Shown: positions 13,725 to 25,428, counted from the first letter of the stretch. The stretch: DNA of 64,000 nucleotides from Chlamydoabsidia padenii (GCA_025330725.1 JAIWND010000004.1:1338009-1402008); one strand, 5' to 3'. Notes: generated by a model not told the origin, from the letters alone. Translations and numbers: made by a program.

Positions 13725-14181
13725 AAGGTGAAAAAGAAAGAAGGCAAGCGACAGCGATTGCAAAGGATCAGGCAAAAACAGAAAATGAATGAATACAACA
13801 AGGTAATTGAATGATGTTAAAAAAAAAAAAAGCAGATGGAACTCATATTAATTATCTACATAGGGTCTTGACGATACTGAAAGACCGGATCTCGATTTTG
13901 ATCAACTTCTTGCTCTTCATGAAGAAAAGAAAACAAAGGTAAAAGTAGTATCAGGTGGATTGGGATCGAGTCTTAACTAACCTTCTTTTTAAATATCTTG
14001 GATGTTACAAGGCACCCGCGAATCACGCAAAGTTGCATGAAAAGGCGGGAAACGAAGCTGGAAATCAACCTTCTTTATCAGCACCACCACCTTTGACACC
14101 ATCTGCAGTCATCAGTAAACAAGAAGCAGCATTTGTATCCAATCTATTAGACAGTCTGTTACAAACTGTATCACCAGTATC

Positions 14182-14225
<44 letters not shown>

Positions 14226-15457
14226 CCTCCTCACATCAATCACAACCACAATCACAACATCATCAGCAACCCTCCTCACAACAACAACAACATCCTGTCA
14301 CAGGAAACAACAACAAGAATCAACAATGGAAACGAAAACAGAACCAACACAATTACAACAATGCCAAGGTAAGAAACGGAGAAGTATGTGTATGATGATA
14401 CTGATTATTAGGATTTAGAAACAAAGGCAGGGACAAAGTGATTTGTATGCGGTACAAGCTATGCTCTCGGAACAAGGACAGGTAAAAGAAAGAAAAAAGG
14501 GAAAAGATAGATTGATGACTAACACCAAAGGGGTTTTGTTTAGGGCAACCTATCCATGGTAGATATTGCTCGTGGCAGTAAGTTAATAATAGGGTGATTA
14601 ACCTGGGAAAGATCAATAACGAATATCTTTATCTTTTTAGTTCTCGGTAAACCTCGACAACAAGTGTATCAACCTAAACGATCTTCCGACAACAACAGAT
14701 CACAACCGGAACAAAATAAAAAGCCTACAATCACCTCTGATAATGTATGTCGATTCTATCGCCGGGGCAACTGTGCATCGGGTACCAACTGCAAATACAA
14801 ACACGAAGGACAACAAGAATTAACCCTATGCAAATATTACAAAAGCGGCACCTGTGTTAATGGAGACAGCTGCACCTTTAGTCATGTAAGTACATCCCCC
14901 TCTCAACATGCTTTCCCCCTCTGAATTGACCCAACTTTTTTTTATAGAACCTTCAAATCGAACCCTGTCGCTTCTTTTTTGCAAATAATGGAACATGTGA
15001 AGCCGGTGATCATTGTAGCTTCTCTCACGACCCATTGACTGACACCACACGAAAAGCACTTCATCGCATGACGGGTCCTTGTCGATTCTATCATTTCAAG
15101 GGATACTGCACCAATGGCGATCAATGTGGGTTTTCTCATACAGAAATCGACGAGAATGAACGGAATCGATTGGAACAAACGTTAACGCCTTGCCGACACT
15201 TCCATACCATCGGGTCCTGTATCAAAGGCGACGATTGTTTCTTCCTCCATTCTGAAGCGTCACCCGAAAGTGTCCGGGTCTTTTTGGACTCTCTAAAGCC
15301 ACCACCAACACGACCCTTCCATACCACCAAAGGCGATAATGGCTCCTTTTTGCACGCCAAGGCTTCACCAGATAGTGTGCAGGGTTTTTCGGACACTCTA
15401 ACACCAACAAGGGATCCTCGATTACTATTACAACAACATCAACAACAACCTAATTAG
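13152..15457 (+). CDS. CCCH zinc-finger RNA-binding protein with five intact fingers
   Basis: Seven exons: 13152-13802, 13864-13938, 14012-14368, 14419-14481, 14544-14577, 14641-14885, 14948-15457; 644 residues. The N-terminal two thirds are low-complexity with three long Gln tracts (CAA/CAG runs) and a basic stretch KVKKKEGKRQRLQR. From about residue 430 come tandem CCCH fingers: CRFYRRGNCASGTNCKYKH, CKYYKSGTCVNGDSCTFSH, then ones starting CRFFFANNGTC, CRFYHFKGYC and CRHFHTIGSC. A sixth unit (PFHTTKGDNGSFLH) follows after a duplicated ASPESV/ASPDSV linker but has lost its cysteines. Likely post-transcriptional regulator; relatives include S. pombe Cps3-type proteins. Exact partner unknown. 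Confidence 0.85.
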
Positions 15458-15608
15458 TGCTACATACCCTCCTCCTCCATTTACTACATATATAAATAAA
15501 AACATATTATCCATCTTATCCATAATAATCATAATAGAGTCCCATTTTATTTGACAAACAATAATAAAGTCCCATTTTATTTTTAATAAACTATAGTATT
15601 CTATTCAT

Positions 15609-17050
15609 TTAATAGGCAGTGTAGGTCAAGGCAATACGGTGTTGAAGGTAGTCTTTTGATGTTTTAAATTGGTTGGGTTCTTCTTGCGCCATATCGGTAT
15701 AGGAAGGCTGGGATGGGATGAGAAGACTGGGTACGGGATCCAATGCCATACCACCACCTTGCACAAAATAGGCAATACTGTAACGTTCCTGTTGTTGTTC
15801 GAGTCCAGGTTGGAAAATCACACGGTGTTTGGTGGATCGGATCAGGCCGTTCGTCCAGTATTGTAAACAATCGCCCATGTTGACCACCACACAATCGTCT
15901 CGCACAGGTACATCCAACCATGTCATCTTGGACGGATCCTTTGGTTCACTGTTGCTTTGGATCTGTAAACCACCTATTTTGTTCTGCCACAATAATGTAA
16001 TCAAACCATAATCCGAATGTCTTTTTTATAATAAATAAAAAATAAAAAAAAGGGAGGGTGAGTCAATGTGAAGAACATCAATATGTTTTTTTTTTTTTTT
16101 TTTCCTTTACCTGCCAATGCGGACTTCCTCTTTGAGATCGGTGGGGTTATCGTTTTCTGCGATGGGATAGTGGAGTGTGCGTATAATATCACAAGGTTGA
16201 GTTTCTTGAAGGTACTGGCGAGAGAAGTAGGACCGACCCCCTTTTTCATCTGGGATCTAAAAATAATAATCAGGTATCAGGTGTATCAGGTTTTGCATAA
16301 GTGTTTATTGAGTCAATCATATGGCATTACCTTTAAAGCGATTGCCATACATTCCATGATATCAACAGCAATAGAGTCACATTGCTAGAGAGAGAGAGAG
16401 AGAAAGGATTGAGTCGACTTTTTATTTTTTATCTGGTTTGTTAATACTTTACATTTTGGAATTGACGTACTAGGTCGATCTTGTCGGCAAAAGTAGGAGC
16501 AATGGCATGTTTTGATTCGCCATTGACTAGGCGACCTATGTTATAAGATCTAATTAACCAGTAAGTAATGTATCCATTTCCTTTATCATGTTTGAGCCCT
16601 TACTCTTTATAATCCCTTCTGGTGCTTGTGACATCAACCCTATAGAATACAAAGAGCATTAGATCGTTTTTTTTTTCTTTCCCCAGTCCAAGTTCTTTGT
16701 TACTTACATTTCATGACGGATTGCACTGTATCCAACATTGGTTTCCATATCATGCTTGTATTTGAGTTTTTCTTCCACCGGTAGTTTGAAGAATTCCTTG
16801 GCCTAATCGAATAAAAAAAAGGATCATGTTTTGTTTTAATCACATATCAAATAGTTTTTTTCTTAATACTTACTGTATCAAACATTTGTAGATATTCCTT
16901 TTGTTCGGGAGGAATTCGGACAAAGAAGAAACCAACCTGTGTAGCTGCTTCCAAAACTTGATTGGCTGTTTCTTCCAGATTGGTGTTCATGCCACCAAGA
17001 TCGATGACAGGAATGTGAGTAATGGTGTGGTTATTTTGTTCGAGGGTCAT
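15609..17050 (-). CDS. 2-oxoglutarate/Fe(II)-dependent dioxygenase (isopenicillin N synthase-like fold)
   Basis: Seven exons on the minus strand: 17050-16874, 16802-16708, 16639-16604, 16549-16453, 16384-16331, 16256-16111, 16020-15609; 338 residues. The N-terminal DIOX_N block reads IPVIDLGG...GFFFVRIP and AKEFFKLPVEEKLKY. The catalytic domain has HSDYGLITLL (the HxD iron ligands), a distal histidine in STKHRVIF, and RYSIAYF (the RxS that binds 2-oxoglutarate), so all key residues are present. Substrate unknown; fungal members act on small metabolites. A GAA/CTT microsatellite (17071-17105) lies in the 5' leader. Confidence 0.88.
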
Positions 17051-17068
17051 AGTTGCACACTATTCAAA

Positions 17069-17070
<2 letters not shown>

Positions 17071-17099
<29 letters not shown>

Positions 17100-17105
17100 A
17101 AGAAG
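17071..17105. repeat. GAA trinucleotide repeat
   Basis: About eleven AGA/GAA units upstream of the dioxygenase start; a CTT run on its sense strand. Confidence 0.9.
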
Positions 17106-17162
17106 GAAGAAAGACGTTAGTTAAATAGATAAAGGGTGAGAAAAAAAAAGTCGCTATATTGT

Positions 17163-17661
17163 TTAAGGGGGCATGACTTGGGCCTTTATGAAGGTTGCAC
17201 ACTTGTTTGTATTGCAACCACAATTTCGGCCCTAAAGAATAAGATTCATGTACAAGATATAGTTAGTGTTTACCTGTAGAGAGAGCGAGAGAGATAAGGG
17301 AGATACACAAAACATGTTAATCGTCATACGGTCCCTATGCATTTCCAGAAGAAAGTGAGTAGACGAGCTGGTTATACTTTTACCCACCCTTACCTTGGCT
17401 GGTTTCAAAGAAAAAACACCATTAGATAGGATAAGAATTTCATCCCCCGTTTGATTCACGCACAACCCCAAAGTTACCTAGAAGTTTTTTTTTATATAAA
17501 GAGAGTTGATCATTATTGTCGATTCATAGGAGACCCACGTAGTTTGAGATAGTATTGATTTGACCAGCTGAATCAGAGTCGTTGTTGCTTGTAATATCAT
17601 GTTTTAGTTAAACAAAAAAAAAAGGGGGGGTTGGAGTCCATTCATGACTTACCTTCGTCAT
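17163..17661 (-). CDS. Possible small 53-residue protein, three exons
   Basis: Exons 17661-17653, 17477-17394 and 17231-17163 join without stops from ATG to TAA. Introns have good signals; intron 2 has ACTAAC before CTTTAG. Product starts MTKVTLGLCVNQTGDE and ends GRNCGCNTNKC...MPP, with four cysteines, three of them in CGCxxxxC. Family not recognised. An alternative acceptor in intron 2 gives a different 13-residue tail. The promoter has TTCAAATCCCGA (17837-17848). Confidence 0.4.
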
Positions 17662-18034
17662 TCTATCCAACCATCTTTCACGTTTCCAAGATTACATACG
17701 TAGATGACCAATTCTTTTATTATAAAGAGTACTTTGGGGGTTACAGGAGAGGAAAAAAGAAAGAAAAGAAAGCAAACAAATAAAAAAAAGAAAAAAGATA
17801 TTTGTAATCCCTCCCATCAACTCCAGTGGGTGTAATTTCAAATCCCGATGTGGTACTTTTTCATCTGACTCTCCAAAGAGGTAACAAAGATAAAACGATA
17901 CCATACCCGCCATTTATACAGACTCCCTAGTCGACTAACCTCTCTCTCAAGTATTTAAAGGCTGTAACAACATAAAACCACTGAATCTAACCTTATTACT
18001 ATGTATAATTTTTATTTTCTGTCTAAACTTGAGA
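17662..18034. other. Intergenic region between the small gene and the transporter
   Basis: 373 bp with a TTCAAATCCCGA motif (17837-17848), a TATAAA on the minus strand at 17913-17918 and AT-rich 3' sequence of the transporter. No gene seen. Confidence 0.6.
17837..17848 (+). promoter_or_regulatory. TTCAAATCCCGA motif before the 53-residue gene
   Basis: On the strand opposite to the small gene, 175 bp from its proposed ATG (17661). Confidence 0.45.
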
Positions 18035-19957
18035 TTACACAACTGGATTCCCCGCATTTTGATCGTCAGATGCATCTTGACTGTTTTGTTTACCACCATC
18101 AATAGCCAGTCGTTTCAAATCACCTTTTAACCAAAACACAGGGACAAAACAAATGGCAGAAATTACCGTCATGGCTATGATGGAATTTGTCATGTTATTT
18201 GGAGGATTGGCGTCGGGACCTGCCCTTAGTGAATCGATCATCACCGAGAAAACTAGCATAAAGGCTGTCACCAGACTCCAGATAAGGCATGAACTAATGG
18301 ATTCAGGGACAGGGTAAGTCACTAGGAAAGGCAAATGATTTAGTCAAACTTTTTTTTGCATGAATGTCGAAAACTCCGCTCTCCATTTTTTTTTTTTTCT
18401 TACCTTCACAGCAAAACTCGAGCATGACTGGAAAGATACCATAAGCAAAAAATCCGTTTATGAGACATGCGATGATGACTGCTCCGGTGGCATTAGGGAT
18501 TACTAAAATAAACAAAAAAGACAAGGTTTAGATAGTAGACCTTTTTTTTTTTTTTCCTCGGCTCATCTTGACATACGTTGAAAGATAAAGACTATATATG
18601 AAAAAACCACTAAAGGAGAAAACATCTTGATGACCATAAGATACTGAGATGTTTTCCCAGCCCAATAACCTGCCATGACTATTACCTTATCATGTTAGTC
18701 TTTTTTTTTTTTTTTCCTAATTGACAAGTTACCTCCACCGGCAAATCCAGCAAAAATGACCACGGAAGCACAAACACCGGCGATTTGATCGGAATAACCC
18801 AAGGGGAGAATAGCCTCAATGATCAAGACCGATACCGAGAAAGCTATACCCATATCTACAGATGCCAAAAATGCAATCCATCGAAAAGTCGGGTTTCTTA
18901 TTAGTTGCTTGATGCCTTGAATGAAACTCATGCGTTCTTCTAATGCACTTTTGGATGGAGGAAGGCGGGGTTTTCTGGGAATGAAAAAAGCGGGGATGGT
19001 GACAATGGCGGAAAACCCCGCAGTGACCAGTAACTAAACTTACAGGCATGAAAGACTAATAAATATTGTGTGGGGATAAAAGTCGAAAACGAAAAAAAAA
19101 AGCTTACCGCACGAGGCACATCATATCGTGAAAAGGCGATTTGCGGTAGTATCAAAGGGGCCAGGGCCATTCCCAATTGGATTGCTGTTAAGGAGATCAA
19201 TTTTAACGCCTGCATCAATGATTATATCTTTTTTGTATTCACTTTACATATAAGTGTATTTGCAATAGAACGATCTTTAGGAGCAAACCAGACGGCTACG
19301 AGCTATGATAAGAAGAAAAAAGGAGGAGTTAATATAGATTTTAAATCCCGCTTACTCCTTTCTGGTTTCAGTATACCTTTGCTGCAATACTAAACAATAG
19401 AAATAATCAATACTTGTGGTTCAAAAAGAAAAAAACATCCTTACTTGTATATCAATGGTCCACCTAGACTAGCGACGATCTGACCCAGCATCATCATTAT
19501 GAATCTATGCTGTTCAGGGACAATGATAGCAAGACAGCGAATCCAACACCCAGTCGTATTCAAGATGGCTGACATTAGGATCTAAAAAAAGGGGTGGTGA
19601 GATAGCACAGGGAGAAATAAAAAAAATATATACTACACCTACTGATGTTTTTAAACCAAATCGCTCGTAAGACCAAGCTGAAGGTAATGAGAAAGTGGTG
19701 TTGATGATGGCCGATATATTGGAAAGCCAGTTCAACTGAGTTAAACTAATCATCATATAGTCAGTGAAAGCAGTGGGCAAACTCGATGCTGTCAACCACA
19801 TTACAGCACAAGATGTATTCACTGCAACTACCACCCCGACTACAATCCATGCCATCCAGCTTGTTTTTTCCTCTTCGGGTTCCATATGAATCTTTTCATT
19901 CTTTGTATAGACATGATCACAATGGCCCACCATCGTTGTTTCGTATGATTTACTCAT
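18035..19957 (-). CDS. Major facilitator transporter, SLC49/FLVCR-like
   Basis: Nine exons: 19957-19643, 19581-19445, 19389-19377, 19302-19264, 19209-19108, 19033-18733, 18678-18577, 18502-18404, 18321-18035; 464 residues with about 12 hydrophobic segments. The first half shows QLNWLSNISAIINTTFSLPS, then YERFGLKTS, and KLVAVWFAPKDR, the layout of FLVCR/SLC49 carriers (haem, choline or metabolite export in animals). Exon 3 is a 13-nt microexon encoding IAAK. The exon-4 donor is uncertain: a GC donor at 19263 gives the best alignment, while a GT at 19249 would leave only a 33-nt intron. Substrate cannot be inferred. A variant promoter motif TTCAAGCCCCGC is at 20068-20079. Confidence 0.85.
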
Positions 19958-20829
19958 GTCATGTATGTAGGGAAAAGAGGAAAAGAAAAGGATTGAATTG
20001 TTATATGGATATTTTATACTCTTATTAGGGGAGGTTGCAATGGTGCATGGGAGATTTATTTTAACATTCAAGCCCCGCCTGCATGAACTGTCTCCTTGTT
20101 GGGGGCGACCTCCCCTCATTGAGGGTCTTTTTGTCTGGACGTAAACATGTATCGGGATTTCAATACTTGTATGATTCAAGGATGCCTGGTTAAATCAATA
20201 ATCTATTATGCAATATCAACCAATTTATTATACTATTCATGATTACGGCCGAGGGATCTTCCTTTTCCCACTTCATTTTGCTCGTAAATGCTACTGACAC
20301 CATCAGCCATCTATAAGCCCGACTTGCATGGGCAGAGACAACTGAAAAAAGGAACAAGAACATCAGATTAAGTGATATTACAGATGATGAATGATTTGCA
20401 AACAGCTTCAATTAAGATAGGAAGAAAAAGAAAAAAGAAAAAAAAAAGACTAACAATGTTGAATGTAAAAGTACCGCTGTCACCGGTTCCCTTCGTCCCA
20501 TTACAAGAAACATCCACATGTCGACGCTTCCATGTTTTGTCAAGTGCATGTATTATGCTCAGCATTCTCACTGGTAAAAATCTGTACAACGTTTCTTTTT
20601 GTTCAAACGACTAACTTGATTATGTAGTGACCATTCTCATGAATGAGCTGGTTTCGAAAAAACGATAATGCATGAATTCAATATTTAAGCTCCGATAACT
20701 TTTATAGACATTAAAAAGACGTTATTAACTGAGAAGACGTTAATAACCGAGTTCATTTTTTATTTGTTAAACCATATAACAAACATCTGTTTGGAAACTT
20801 TATTTTTTTATAGTGCAGATTTGGTTCTT
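19958..20829. other. Intergenic region; possible tiny minus-strand gene
   Basis: Transporter promoter at the left, with TTCAAGCCCCGC at 20068-20079. A minus-strand open segment from an ATG at 20565 (MLSIIHALDKTWKRRHVDV...) is followed by splice-like signals and AATAAA near 20230, but three different acceptor choices give unrelated short tails, so I do not call it. Two 18-bp direct repeats (AAGACGTTAWTAAC...) are at 20716-20751. AATAAA of the metallothionein lies near 20800. Confidence 0.4.
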
Positions 20830-21136
20830 TCAGCATTTGCATTGTCCTTTTTCGCACGAACATCCTGTTCCGCTCCCTAAAATAAAGTTGAGTGGATTGC
20901 TTTTTTTTTTTTTTTTCATCAATAGGAATGACTACCTCACCTTTACATGCACAGGAATTGCTATGTTGTGCTTTACAATCAGTGCATTTACAGCTGTTTT
21001 CACATTTACAAACACCAGTAGATTGGCAGCTTTATACAAAGAAAAGAATATCAGGATCAACCAAAGAGTCTTTTCTTTCTTTTTTTCAAATGAAGACTTA
21101 CGAGCATTCATTATTTTCTTTACAAGGGCAGGCCAT
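20830..21136 (-). CDS. Metallothionein
   Basis: Short three-exon gene: 21136-21102, 21029-20941, 20876-20830; 56 residues. Introns are GTAAGT...ATAAAG and GTGAGG...TTTTAG. The product contains 15 cysteines and no aromatic residue. It starts MACPCKENNEC and includes CKCENSCKCTDCK, CACKG and, at the end, CSCEKGQCKC. This Cys-x-Cys/Cys-x-x-Cys pattern is diagnostic of metallothioneins, which chelate Cu, Zn or Cd in the cytosol. AATAAA follows the stop within 30 bp. TATAAA (21205-21210), a heat-shock-element-like cluster and an AP-1-like site lie upstream. Opposite-strand open frames here are shadows. Confidence 0.92.
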
Positions 21137-21745
21137 AGTTGAGAGTGAGATTATAAGAAGGAAAGAAGAAAGTAGAAACCAAAAAGAAGGCTAAAGAGAC
21201 TAGATTTATAGTCTTCAAAATAGCCTATCGTTGAAACTTCGGAAAATTCCATTTGACCAACATATACCGACTGAGTCATTTTTCACTTGACATCTTACTT
21301 TTTTCCCCACGGTATGATTTCCATATCACTCATTTTCATTCGACAGCCCATGCATTCATGCACATAAATTAAAGTGGCGCTTGAAATTTGATGTGTCTAG
21401 AAGGGTCATGTGTTGTAAAGGAGGGAGAAGCGAGTGTGTTCAAGGGGGTGTGCATGGACAAGGACAACATGGTAGAATGAGAAGAGACATGAATGATTTT
21501 ACCATTTTTGTTTATTATATAAGGTGATAAAGAAGATAGTAGCTATACTAAACTAAACTAATAAAGATCGAGGTTATCATTGGAGGGTAAAGAGATACTT
21601 TTTTGGGGGGGGGGTACTAAAACTTTTTGTTGGGTTATTTTTCAAAATGGGGAGAACAAACTATTTACAAAAGGTATGTATAATATAATATATGTATAAA
21701 GAGCAAAGTGTACAGAGGTAATAAAAAAGGGATAAGGGGGGTTGA
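21137..21745. other. Metallothionein promoter and 3' end of the SFP1-like gene
   Basis: 610 bp. The left 150 bp hold the promoter sites described separately; the remainder is AT-rich with a G-run (21605-21613). No gene seen. Confidence 0.6.
21205..21278 (-). promoter_or_regulatory. Metallothionein promoter: TATA box, HSE-like cluster and AP-1-like site
   Basis: On the minus strand, TATAAA spans 21210-21205, about 70 bp before the ATG. Further upstream are GAA-AC-TTC and GAA-AA-TTC half-site pairs (21233-21249; the two pairs are one base closer than in a perfect heat-shock element) and TGAGTCA (21272-21278), an AP-1/Yap-type palindrome. Heat-shock factor and AP-1 control of metallothioneins is known in other fungi; here it is inferred. 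Confidence 0.5.
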
Positions 21746-22989
21746 CTAAAACATGGGGGATAAACAAGAGAGTTCAGGTGAAGAGGAAGGAGACAAGTTT
21801 GGTGTTGACATGGAAGAAGAAGCTTGGGAAGAAGAAGATAATGCGTGAGGAGGATACGATTGTTGTAAAAAGGTATTACTAAAGGAAGCCAAAGTTTGAT
21901 TCAAAAACGCCACATGGGAATGTTCAATATGATACTTGAGACCGTTCAGATTTTTGTATCGTCGATTACAATCACCAAGAGTACATTGATAAGGTTTAGA
22001 AGCCACGTTTTCACTATCATCGGTAGCCAAATTGCAGTGTCCATGTTCATTATGATACTTGAGTCCATTTGGGTTCTTGTACGCCTTGTCGCACCCTTCC
22101 ACTGGACACTTGTACGGCTTATCAGCATGCAAATCTAAAAAAAAAAAAGAGAAAAGAGGGTTAAATAAAACTTTACATAATGAAAAGTGGGGAACTTACT
22201 TGAGTAATGGGCGGAAGATGCCAACAAGGCACCAGCATGAGCCAAAAAGTCTTCATCCGTAAAAAACCCAGCAGCAACACTTTGTGTAGTACATCCAGTA
22301 GCATTAAGAAAGCCATCATAAGGTTGTATGTTTAGTTTCTTCACTGCTGATTGAGCCACAAGATCAAAGGTCGATTGTTCAAAGGTTCGTTTCTTGCCAG
22401 CCATCATTGGTTTGCCCGTCTTCCTTGTTGAGTCATCATCACCATCGTCGTCATCATTGCGTTGTTGTTGTTGTTGTTGGCAAAGGTCAGAGAGGTATGC
22501 TGCGGCCTTTTTCTTCAGGTGATTTAGATCCAAATCTAGATTATTTTCAAACAGTCCTTGATCATCTTCCTCTTGTTGTTGAGCACCGTCGGTCGATCCT
22601 TCAGGTTGTCCATCGTCAAATAACACCATATCGTCATCACATTCGTCAACTTGTTCTTCTTCTTCCAATCGGACATGACATTCTTCATAATGTTGAAGCA
22701 AGTCATGGAGGTCATTCAGAATCAGGCCACAACAAGCAAAGTCCCGACAGTAACTTGCTTCCAGTTCGCGCGATTCAAAGGTATCCTTGACATCTGTTTG
22801 TGGTTTGCAAAGTAAAAAGTCATAAGTACTATTTGTAAAAAGATAAAATAAAAGGGTCATGTTAATCAATGACGGCAACATTACTATTGCTTTTTTTTGG
22901 GGGGGTACTTACTCAAAGTTAATGTCATGGATGGGAGCAGAGATGGTGCTCATTCTTCGTACACTGTTGTATTCCACAGGAGCAGGCAT
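21746..22989 (-). CDS. SFP1: C2H2 zinc-finger transcription factor, Sfp1-like
   Basis: Three exons (22989-22913, 22828-22200, 22134-21746) encode 364 residues. An isolated finger-like block, CRDFACCGLILNDLHDLLQH followed by YEECH, sits near the N-terminus. The C-terminal half has two spaced C2H2 fingers, KCPVEGCDKAYKNPNGLKYH and QCTLGDCNRRYKNLNGLKYH. This pairing, with NGLKYH in both, is typical of Sfp1/JAZF1-type proteins; yeast Sfp1 activates ribosome-biogenesis and ribosomal-protein genes in response to nutrients. An acidic poly-Asp/Glu middle and KKRTFEQ basic motif suit a nuclear regulator. The tail is Ser/Pro-rich. Confidence 0.8.
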
Positions 22990-25149
22990 TTTAATGTAAT
23001 GGTTTATATGTATTGTATAGTATAGTAGAATTCAAAAAAAGAGTGGGGGAATAGAGTAAAAGGGGGGAAGAAGAGTAAAAAGGTAAAGAAAAAAGTAAAG
23101 AAAAGGAAATTCATGGCAGCCTTTATAAAAAGACAGGTGTCGCACACAAAAATGGCGGCATTTGAAAATCAGTTTATTCTTTCAACTCTATGTGTCTTCC
23201 ATTTTTGGAAAAGCCTTGTTTTTCATAGTGCAACTTTTCACACCTCCCTCCTTTCAAGCCTCTCTTGAAAGCTAGTGAATACCACAACACGATCATTCAT
23301 TATACATGTCTGTTTTGAATAGATAATCACTTCATTTAGTATGTTAAAGGAAAAAAGCTTTTAGGGCTTTCTTTTCCAAACCAATTAGGGATGTAACGTT
23401 ACACGGCTGAATGGAACGGAGTGGGAAAGCTAAACCTTGCTCTTTGTGATAGTTTTTTTATACAGTGACTTTATGTTAAATAGGATTTACTTGGTTGAAG
23501 GGAGGGAACACTAAATGGATCAACACAAAGGAAAACTGTGTTGACAAACAGAGTCAAACAAGAGATTCTTCTAAAGAAAATAATAATTGTCTTGGAAAAG
23601 AGAAACAATATGTTAAGCTTTAGTTGATTTGATAGAAAGTCTCAACAAAATAGTTGGTCCTTTTGTAGTAACGTTAGTAAACAAGATGTTTCATCCGCAT
23701 TGTTGTGTTGTTTTTGTTGGTTGCTGGGTCCTAAACTATAATTTTTCGTACCCCGCCCGTTTTTAAGCTAGTTACTTGGAGATACCTTCATCTTTGTATT
23801 GTGTATCAATATCTTCCAAACATCAATGTAAGAGTGAAGGGAAAAAAAAACGGGACTCATGTAAAGAATGGATAGATGAAAACTTTAGGGTTGCCCATTT
23901 ATTCATGCGAGAAACCCGTGCTGACAGGGGAAGAGAAAAAAAAAAAGCACTTTATACAACCCACCTTTGTTATCGGGGTTACCAAATAAAGACATTAGGC
24001 ATGGAAACAAAAAAATAAAAAGTATGATCGGTTTACGCCAACACCAAACAGTACTCATCATGGGAAAGAGACAGATTGACGGATTGCATTCTAAACTGCA
24101 TCTAACATCAACCAAAAGTGATTTATGCAAATCCTCCTTGATTTTTTTAATCAAAATGGGTTCAAACAAATAAATCCCCAGTTTTTTCCTTTCCACCTTT
24201 TGCATGAACCTCCAATATGCGGATGTTCAAATACCCAAATCCCGATTCCCAGAGTGATCGGTCTCTCACTATCCACGTTCATGATGATGGTGTCACCAAC
24301 TTAAACATGATGGATATAACAGATAGATGACACGACATCATGCGTAACCGAGTTTTGAAAAAATAAAAAATAAAAAGATTCTTAATGTACATGTACATAA
24401 TGTACGTTGTGTATGATATATGTGTGTCTTTGTTATGGTTCTCTCGTCAGGTTTGCTGGGAAAAAAGTCTGATCCTGCAAACCGCTCTCATCGATGTATT
24501 TGGAAAGTTGCCCATATGTCATTGTATCTCAACCTTTTTTTTTTTTCATATGTTGTTTGATTTTATTTGCGCCCTCTCTACCCTTTACATTGAAACAACA
24601 ACTAAAGACAAACAAATCGGTATTGGCATCGTCTCTGTAAAGTAGGGCTTCCTTTTGCATCCATGGCGGTATTTAAAAAATAGCACCCCTGATCCCAAAT
24701 GCACTGCTACCTTGTTTTTTATCATCTCCAGTAACACAGTATAAAACAAAAGAAGAATAGGAACAAAAGAATAGGATAGAAAGAAGAAAGGTTCCATCCT
24801 ATGGAAATCAGGTTGATGGAAAGAAAGAAAAAAAAAAGTCAGATAACTTGGATAATCATTTTGTCGAGTGGCTGGAGGGGATGATGACTCACGTGGGTTC
24901 GACAGGGATCACTGTCAAAGCATCTAACACTGAGTTTGAACTGTCATCTTTTTTTTTTTTTTTTTTTCCTGTCAAATACGTCAAAGCTTAATATGATTGA
25001 AACGGATCATCCTTCAATTCTGATTTAACCTCTCAATCAGAAACTACTCGAAATGGAGACTTTCTTAAAACTTGCCGATATCACTTTCTCCCTTTCCTTT
25101 CTTCGCTGAATACATTTATCATGAAATCACCCAGGAATAGATCAACATT

Positions 25150-25161
25150 TTCAAATCCCGC
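25150..25161 (+). promoter_or_regulatory. Exact TTCAAATCCCGC motif, about 490 bp upstream of URA2
   Basis: Farther from the coding start than other copies, although URA2 appears to have a spliced leader, so the distance to the transcription start may be shorter. Confidence 0.4.
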
Positions 25162-25428
25162 TTTATCGGGGCGGGACAAAAAAAAAAATTTTTTTTCAAG
25201 CCGATTTAATATAAAAGAGGAATTCATTTTGGATTTAATCTTATTCTTCTTCAGCTCCTCGGCTGAACAAACCATACCCTACCAATAAAGCCTTTTTTCT
25301 CCCCACACTTTTTTTATTGTCATTCACATACATTTAATATATATATTTATTATATATACTTCTTTATCTTTCTACTTTTGTCCTTCTTCTCAATCTGTTG
25401 ACACTGCCTACGACATTTTGGAAACAAT

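Noticed and set aside
20190..20614. Small genes on either strand
   Set aside because: Competing frames with no consistent splice model or recognisable domain; noted only as unresolved.
20813..21194. Plus-strand frames of about 100 residues
   Set aside because: They overlap the three metallothionein exons on the other strand and contain poly-Phe from the intron poly-T.
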